Assembly: GCA_023213395.1 (NCBI GenBank)
Contig: CM041465.1
Span: 173,917,741 to 173,981,740 of the forward strand
Origin: Cycas panzhihuaensis
Lineage: Eukaryota; Cycadophyta
Direction: 5' to 3'
Length of the DNA: 64,000 bases
Below, piece after piece: positions 57,493 to 64,000 of this stretch. The notes beneath the pieces were generated by a model. It saw only the letters and a program-made list of their open reading frames with translations. It made no database searches and had not been told where the DNA came from. The position numbers and the translations under genes were made by a program. Each line of letters begins with the position of its first letter. The stretch's first letter is position 1.

Positions 57493-58662
57493 GCATCATT
57501 GTTTTGGCTTTATTAGCCAAAGTTCTGTTCATCCTTTCGGAGACTCCATTTTGTTGAGGAGTATGAGGAACTGTGAGTTGTCTCTGAATCCCATTATCCT
57601 TGTAGAATTGGTTGAATTCATTTGAAGTGAATTCACCTCCATTATCTAACCTTAATGTCCCAATTGAGTAGCCAGATTCATTTTCTACTTCAGCTTTAAA
57701 CTCTTTGAACTTAGAGAATGTCTCTGATTTTTGCTTTATGAAGTAGACCCAGACTTTATGAGAAAAGTCATCAATGAAGGATATGTAATACAATGCTCCT
57801 CCAAAGGATTGAGTGGACATGGGTCCACATAAGTCTGAGTGAATTAACTGCAATGGATAAGATGCACGCCATGCTTTGCCTTTAGGAAAAGTCAATCGAT
57901 GCTGTGTCCCCATTATGCAAGCTTCACAAAGACATTTTAAACCATATATCTTTGGAAGCCCATATACCATGTTTTTGTTCATCATCTGCTTCAAATTATC
58001 TAGGCTTAAGTGACCTAGACGTTGATGCCATAATTGCATTTTCGACAAAGATATGGAACCAGAATAAGCAGAATCAAGTGTAATGTTATTGGCATCCAAC
58101 TTGTAAAAACCTTGATCCTCATAGGCGACAGCTACAATCTGGTCATCTTTGTCACTAATGATACAGTTCCCATTTTTGAATAATACGCTCATCTGTTGCT
58201 TGTCCAACTAGCTAACAGATAGCAGATTCTTCTCCATGGAAGGAATGAAGTAGGCATCATTATTGGGAAATGATGAGGAAGGATTTTCTGAAGAATGGAA
58301 AGGAGCTCTAGTGCCTATGCCTGAAATCTCAACAGATTCATTATTTCCAAAGGTCACTGATTGACCTTTACCTTCCTTAATATTGCATAGGAGTTCTTCA
58401 CTCCCTGTCATATGCTGAGAAGCTCCTGAATCGATGATCTAAGTGTGATCAACCTTGGATGACTGCTATGCGCAAAACAATTTGTCTTCATTGGCAAACT
58501 GATTAAAGTGGCGTTGGTAGCCACCTCTTTGACCCCCCCTTCCTCTTGGACCTCCTCGATAGGCACCTCGATTTGGTCGGGGATTACCTCTTGATCCGCT
58601 CTTGAAACCTCTGTTGATACTGTTGCCTTGGCTGCTGTTGTTGTTGACCTTGTGGCTGTTGT
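57398..58662 (-). pseudogene. C5 gag end, protease and integrase core
   Basis: Integrase open from 58207: LWHQRLGHLSLDNLKQMM, CEACIMGTQHRLTFP, HSDLCGPMS, LRLDNGGEF (Asp kept), TPQQNGVSERMN. Protease near 58425: IDSGASQHMTGSEELL. A stop at 58208 and W-to-stop near 58440. Upstream the RGG-rich NRGAYRGGPRGRGGQRGG and a Gln/Asn-rich run lead into gag, cut by G5. Confidence 0.88.
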
Positions 58663-59485
58663 TGTTGACTGATAGATTCACACCCTTGTGAGATCAATAC
58701 ACTTGTCAAGGTTACACAGCGCTATAGTCTAGTTTCAGGATACTGTCAACGTGGTCATTCACATACATTCCACATACATTCCATATATAATTCACAGAAT
58801 GATACACAGCAGTACAGAAATCAATACATACTCAGCAAATCATCATCACAACACCAAGAATACACCAATTTCCACGTAACTCTTCCTTTTATTAAGTCAA
58901 CAGTTCATTTACGGAGGTCGGAATGCATTCTGAGCATTCCAAAGAAGATACGCCTTTTCTGTTACAATGCGTACCCAGATGGTACTTATCATACAGTGAT
59001 GCTCCAAATGGTTGGCATACGTCATCGCCTCCTGCACTCGGCGCATCGTGATATTCGGCTCTCACCCTCACCAGGTGAATCATGCGTACCTCCTTAAGTA
59101 CTCATGCTGGTACCTTTTGGCTGAAGGGTTATGACTACCTGTCATAACCGTACCCTTTCAGCCATGCGTACCCTTTCACTTAATCACTTGTTTATCCTTA
59201 ATTAATTCTTCCTTTGAGCCCGTACATCCGTACGTACGTCTGGCACCTCGACAAGTCTTCATTGGTCCCCTGGAGTCGCGGCGCATCACGCTTGGTTCCG
59301 TTCACTGCATGCGTATCATCATACATACCCATTCCAGGTACGCACCTGTCATACATACCCAGAATGCTTGTTTTTCTGCCGTTTTGCCTCGTGCGTACCT
59401 CTGTACGGTCCATACCTGCACAACTCGGGTTATCTGACCTACCTCTGGTCCTCACACAGCCATTGGATCACTTTTGACTCCAACA
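58663..59485 (-). repeat. G5 3' LTR
   Basis: TGTTGGAGTC.. to ..AGTCAACA on the minus strand, 823 bp. The end nearest C5 (58671-58700) is diverged from G3. Anticodon-arm complement at 59050-59067. Polypurine-like GGGGTAGA precedes it. Confidence 0.88.
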
Positions 59486-59578
59486 TCTACCCCAGGTCAA
59501 CAGTTATGGGTTTGAGCATCCTTACTCCACAAAACTCCAAAAAATCAAAATTTCGGGGTATCCCTCCCCCACTCTGTC

Positions 59579-60669
59579 TCAAGGTGGCTCATGTTGCCTC
59601 GGTCCTCCCAAAATTTCCTCGTTGATCTGTGTCAGGGTGGCAATAATGGCATCCTTCTCCTTTATTTTTCCTGAAGGGCCGCTATCTATGCTTTGTACCC
59701 TGCCTCCAAGTCCTGAATCATCTGAATGATAGGTCCCGCTTTATCCTGCGGTGTAGGAGGTGCTGAGGGTTCTCCTACCTCTACTGCTGGTGGGAAGTCT
59801 TCCCATTCTTCCCAGGATGCTTCTGCCTCTTCCTCCTCTTCTTCTTCTGTTTCCTCCTCCCCTTTCTTCCTCTTCCCGCGACGATGAACAACTTGCTTTG
59901 TCCGATGAGGAATAGGTGTTCCTGGTGTTTTTTGTAACCAGGTAAGCACCTTTTGCATTTGCTTTTGAACCCGTCGTTTGGCTTCCATACTTGTTGTTGT
60001 ATCTGGGAACTCTGCTACCCACTGTTTGATGATTAGTTCCCGAGGAGAGATGGTAGTTCTGGTCAACTAAACTTCCGGACACTGGTAAAATAACATTGCC
60101 AAAAGCAATGAAGGATGGCGAAATGGATGTGTCCGGATTTCCTGTAACTGTTGTCTCATGTTCTTTGCCAAAAATTCAGACCAATTCATTCTTTCTCCAT
60201 CCCTGATTTTTAATAATACCTGCATCATGCCTCCCTGGATGTAGGTATACTTCCTCTTTGACAAAAACCTGGAATTAATAACTTTGGCCACCCACTGTAG
60301 TCTGCGGTCTATAATGTCAGCTACCCTGATTCCACCGGACATTATTTGAGTGTTAGGCTAGCATAGTTCCCTCAGCCACATTTCCCTGTCTACCTCCGAC
60401 CTTTTGGCTCCCAATGGAACCTCTCCCTCCTTAGGAAGTCCAGTGATGGTATGGACTATGTCTGCATCCATTTTGACCTTTCTGCTGTCTGTTTTTAGGG
60501 CCATTAGGATTTGGTCCATTAATTCCGGGTCATAATACATAGGGTTACAATAAATGTAGTCTTTCCAGCCTGCCTGCTTAACCTTAGCCTGAAATGCAGC
60601 TGGTAGAGCTTGGAGGTCCTGTTTTAGTTTCGGAATGTAGGCCTCTTGGCACCCTGCTGTCTTCATCAT
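59579..60669 (-). pseudogene. G5 aORF
   Basis: ATG 60669 (MMKTAGCQEAYIPKLKQDL), stop 59579; about 363 codons. Same blocks as G3: YYDPELMDQILMALK, SGGIRVADIID, INSRFLSKRKYTYI, MNWSEFLAKNM, FRHPSLLLAMLFYQC, VVHRRGKRKKGEEE, an acidic EEEEEEEAEASWEEW run and a coiled coil. It is the best-preserved copy: two in-frame stops (60358 and about 60067) and a late frame change with a third stop near 59686. Immediately upstream is a pyrimidine-rich run ending CCACAG two bases before the ATG. Confidence 0.82.
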
Positions 60670-61425
60670 GGCTGTGGAGTTCCAGAGATAAGAAAGAAAC
60701 CAAAGCGTACCAGTAGAACCGCACGCACGCATTCTACGTGGGAACGCTTGTCGTTTCTCTGTTTTTGCGCACTGCGATGCGTACCCGAGCAAGTCCTTGT
60801 GTGCCGTAGTCCGTTCCGCTCTGTGTATCGCACGGGAATGTTCACAGGTACGTAATAATTTGTCGTTTTGCGTATTTTGTCTTATACGTGCCCTTGGTAC
60901 GTATACTGTTAAAGGTTTTCATTATACGCATCGATTGCACTTCCTTTGGCACGTATAATGTAACCAAATACTTGAATATCTTTTACACAAGGCACTGCAC
61001 ACGCATTGCCGTGGTACGTATAATGTAAAATTTCAACTTACGCTCCTTTGCACCGCGTGCACTGTCGCATTTTTCGTGCACGTATAATGTAATTGAGCCA
61101 CTTAAAGTTATTTATACTATGCGCACATCGGCGTGCTTTTCGTGCACGTATAGTGTAATTCCGAGTCACTTTTTTAAACTATACGTACTTTAGTGAATTC
61201 CTTTGGTACGTATAGTGCATTTTCCACTTTTATCACTGTTCCAACTGTACGTACCTGGTAACATACCTTTTCGACACGCATAATCGTAATTTGCTTGTAT
61301 GCCGATGAATTTTCCTCTGATTTTTCTCAAATTATGCTGCTGTTACTTATATCAGTAATGAGTTACGGTTATTTTTTATTTTTTTCAATTTTTTTTTCTA
61401 TTTTTTATATCCATACCGAACTGGA
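60670..61425 (-). repeat. G5 hairpin array between pol and aORF
   Basis: Six units aligned with G3; cores at 60896, 60948, 61013, 61076, 61142 and 61205 (plus strand). Three cores read GCACGTATA where G3 has GTACGTATA; in unit 5 the left arm has changed with it (CGTGC 61132-61136 with GCACG 61144-61148). The rest has no gene. Confidence 0.82.
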
Positions 61426-62807
61426 TCATGGCTCGATATCAAGGCAGTTGGTTGCCTCAACATCATGCAATACGATATGGTACAACCAGCTGATCCTGCT
61501 GGTAAGCTGGGCTACTCAATGTAAGGCTTGAGTCTGCTACCATTTACCCGTGTTGGTAGCAGAGGTCCGTCGATCTCTCGAGGCTGCACCGATCCATTCT
61601 CGAAAATTCTTTCTGCGCTGTATGGTCCCAACCACCGCATCTTGAGTTTCCCAGGGTGCGTTTTGAATTTGCTGTCGTACAACAATACTTGATCACCTTC
61701 GTTGAATTGTGGTTTCCGCAGATGGCGGTCATGCCATGCTTTTTGTCGCCGCTTTTCTATATGTTGTAACCAGTTTGCTAGGTGTCGTTTCTCTTCCAAC
61801 TGTATTAAATCTCCAGTCGTCATTCCAAAGACTGGAGGCCGTCTAATCGACATTGTATTGCCACTCATAAGCTGGGTATCTCAAACTCGGTCGGAAGAAT
61901 GGCTTCTGTGCCATATACAAGTTTAATGGGATCCATCCAATTGACCTTTTATATGTCGCATTTAAAGGCCCATAGTACGGAGGGTAACTTCTCACCTAAC
62001 TGATCTGCCGATGTCGCATATCTTTCGCAAGCAGTTTTCGATTATCTTGTTCGAGCTCTCCGCTTGACCATTGGCTCTCGGATGGTAGGGAGTTGATTTC
62101 TGATGGCTAATCATGAAGGCAGTTGTCAATGTTTCAATCGTTTGGTTGAGGAAGTGGGCACCTTGGTCACCGATGATCTCCAAAGGGCATCCAAATCATG
62201 TGATTATTACCTCATACAGAAATCTTGCTGTGCTTTCTGCATCGGCTTTTCTCAATGCGCGTGCTTCCACCCATTTCGTCGTATAATCGGTTGCCACCAG
62301 AATGTATCGAGCTTTAGATCTCCGCGCTGCTGGTTTGATTGGCCCCACAAAGTCGAGCCCCCATCTTTCGAACGGTGCCAAAGGTAGTATGGGATGCAAC
62401 GGTTGGAAATCCTGTCGATTAGGTTTCCCCACGCGTTGGTAATAATCGCATGCTTGAATCCATTTTTTGACATCTTCGAACATTGATGGCCACCAGAATC
62501 CTGACGTCAAGATTTTTCGCCATGTGGCCAATTTTCCCATGTGGCCACCTGCTACTCCTTCATGTGCCTGGGACATGATCTGGTTCGTCTCATGCTGTCG
62601 AACACAACGTTGAAATATGTCATCCGGCCCCAATTTGTACAACTCACCACTGATAAGCTGATACGGCTCCGCTTTTCTGATGAAATTTCTTTTCCCCGTA
62701 CGATCTAACTCTGCTGGCACTTCTCCGGTCGCTAGGTACTCTGGTATTCCCTCATACCGATCTGGAATCGCATCTATCTTTGAATAGAGCTGCGTCTGGA
62801 AAATCAT
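61426..62807 (-). pseudogene. G5 integrase
   Basis: Zinc region [21 protein letters not shown] (near 62560), [15 protein letters not shown] (one Cys lost), core [42 protein letters not shown]. The C-terminal part has QKAWHDRHLRKPQFNEGDQ, MRWLGPYSAERIFENGS, RLKPYIE and a pol stop at 61426. Frame breaks near 62195, 61990 and 61870. Confidence 0.9.
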
Positions 62808-64000
62808 CTGGTATCCCTGTGGCTTTCTCTCCGTTTTTTATTCTCGACAGTTGATCTGGAATGATGTGTGCTTTGCCAGGTTTCACAATGATTTTGAATG
62901 AGAATTCTTGAAACAACATTAACCATCTGCTGATTCTTCCTCGCATAATGGGTTTATTTACTAGATACATCAAAGCTTGGTGGTCGAAAAATGTGAATGG
63001 ATTGGATAACAAATAATGTCGAAACTTTTGTAATGCATAAACCATGCCGAGTGCTTCCCTTTCCGTCGTCGTATAATTCTGCTCAACTCTCGTAAGTTTC
63101 CGACTGGCAAAATAGATTGGATGATCCGTTTTACCATTGCTGGGTTGTGCCAATACGCATCCAATAGCGTATTGTGACACATCCACATGTATGTGAAAAG
63201 TTTTCTTCCAATCTGGGAATCGCAGTATAGGCACTGCTACAATGGCCTGTTTCAATGTTTCGAATGCTCGTTGTTGATCGTCTGTCCATATCCATTCAAT
63301 ATTCTTTTTTAGCAACTCTTCCAGAGGTCCAGATATATATGCATATCCTCTGATGAATTTCCTATAATATCCTGTCAAACCCAGAAAACCTTTCAGCTGC
63401 TTCCTCGTACTCGGTGTCGGAAACTGTAGAATGGCAGACACTTTTGCTAGATCCGTCAGCAATCCTTCTTTGCTGACTATATGCCCTAGGAGGTTTCCAA
63501 AGGGTACCAGAAATGTACATTTTTCTAGATTAAGACACAATTTATTTTCTCGACAGGCTTGCAACATTTCTCTCAAGTTTTTCATATGATTTTTCATTAA
63601 CCCATACAATGTCCAATCGTCTAAGAATACAGCAATTTTTTCTCCAATAAATTTTCGAAAAATATTAATCACAATTCGCTGGAATGTCGCTGGTGCATTC
63701 GTAAGACCGAATGGCATTACCTTATAGGCATACGTACCCCATTCTGTTACGAATCTTTGTCTTTGCTCGATCTTCCAGGCAATGCACTTGATTGTACCCA
63801 CTAAATCCGTCTATGAATGAATAGATTTCATTCCCTCCAACTGCTTCCAAAATATCTTCCGTGAAAGGTAACGGAAATGGATCTTTTTTCGTCACTTTAT
63901 TCAACTGTCTGTAATCCACACAGACACGAATTTTCCCATTTTTCTTGGGAACCACTACTACAGGGCTCACCCAGTCACTGTAGTCGATTTCGTATATATA
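62808..64000 (-). pseudogene. G5 reverse transcriptase and RNase H, partial
   Basis: RT from the window edge: SPVVVVPKKNGKIRVCVDYR, FIDGFSGYNQV (63810), a short rearranged stretch near 63760, then FGLTNAPATFQRIVINIF. The active site VFLDDW keeps both Asp. The thumb has FLGLTGYYRKFIRGY. RNase H: HVDVSQYAIGCVLAQ, TTEREALGMV, FDHQALMYLVNKP (one residue short). Mostly open from 63801 to 62752, so this is the best RT of the family in the window. Confidence 0.92.

Larger units (their letters stand above)
54757..58662 (-). mobile_element. C5: Ty1/copia element, cut by G5
   Basis: Minus-strand copia of the C2 family. 3' LTR 54757-55318, polypurine tract, RNase H, RT, integrase, protease and the Gln-rich end of gag, where G5 begins (58663). 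Gag core and 5' LTR lie right of G5, outside the window. It is inserted in C4; left flank GAAAC. Confidence 0.9.
58663..64000 (-). mobile_element. G5: Ty3/gypsy element, right end outside window
   Basis: Close relative of G3. 3' LTR 58663-59485, aORF, hairpin array, integrase, RNase H and RT, then the window ends. It is inserted in the Gln-rich gag region of C5 (left flank GTTGT). Confidence 0.93.

Overview
The window looks like intergenic DNA of a land plant with a large, repeat-rich nuclear genome. A gymnosperm or fern would fit, but nothing here fixes the species. I found no host gene, rRNA, tRNA gene or CRISPR. Almost every base belongs to LTR retrotransposons of two superfamilies: Ty3/gypsy, here a Tat-like family with an additional ORF (aORF) after integrase, and Ty1/copia. 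They are nested in one another, and every copy is broken by stops, frameshifts or deletions. Labels are mine: G = gypsy, C = copia, numbered left to right.

Layout. G1 (minus, 1-7667, left end outside the window) sits in the RNase H of copia C1 (minus, 7668-~11958). C1 sits in the integrase end of gypsy GX (plus, 11959-13960). GX ends in an LTR (13559-13960 plus 24330-24859) that was split by G2 (plus, 13961-24324, two LTRs, 5-bp target duplication GTCAT). Directly after that LTR lies gag of G4 (plus, 24860-25168). G4 is interrupted by copia C2 (minus, 25169-44977), whose leader holds G3 (minus, 32673-43037, two LTRs, target duplication ACACC). C2 also carries a 2.3-kb internal tandem duplication. 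G4 resumes at 44978 and runs to ~49420 with its RT core deleted. Then come a copia fragment C3 (plus, 49421-50470), copia C4 (plus, 50471-54756), copia C5 (minus, 54757-58662) inserted in C4, and gypsy G5 (minus, 58663-64000, right end outside) inserted in C5.

How the gypsy genes work together. G2, G3, G4 and G5 share this order where present: LTR, primer site matching tRNA-Glu, gag with up to four CCHC zinc knuckles, aspartic protease, a second gag/capsid-like region, RT, RNase H, integrase with GPY/F-type end and no chromodomain, a tandem array of ~68-bp hairpin units, an aORF, then the second LTR. The second capsid-like region between protease and RT is itself a tandem pair. The aORF resembles the domain I know as putative plant transposon protein (PF20167), followed by a basic patch, an acidic stretch and a coiled coil. 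It is preceded in most copies by a 3' splice-site-like sequence. G1 is a more distant relative with a tRNA-Asp-like primer site, no second capsid region, its own hairpin cluster and a divergent aORF.

The most interesting material is this gypsy family: the extra capsid-like pair, the structured spacer whose sequence changes while pairing is kept, the probably spliced aORF, and a second stretch in the LTR complementary to the anticodon arm of the same tRNA that primes it.
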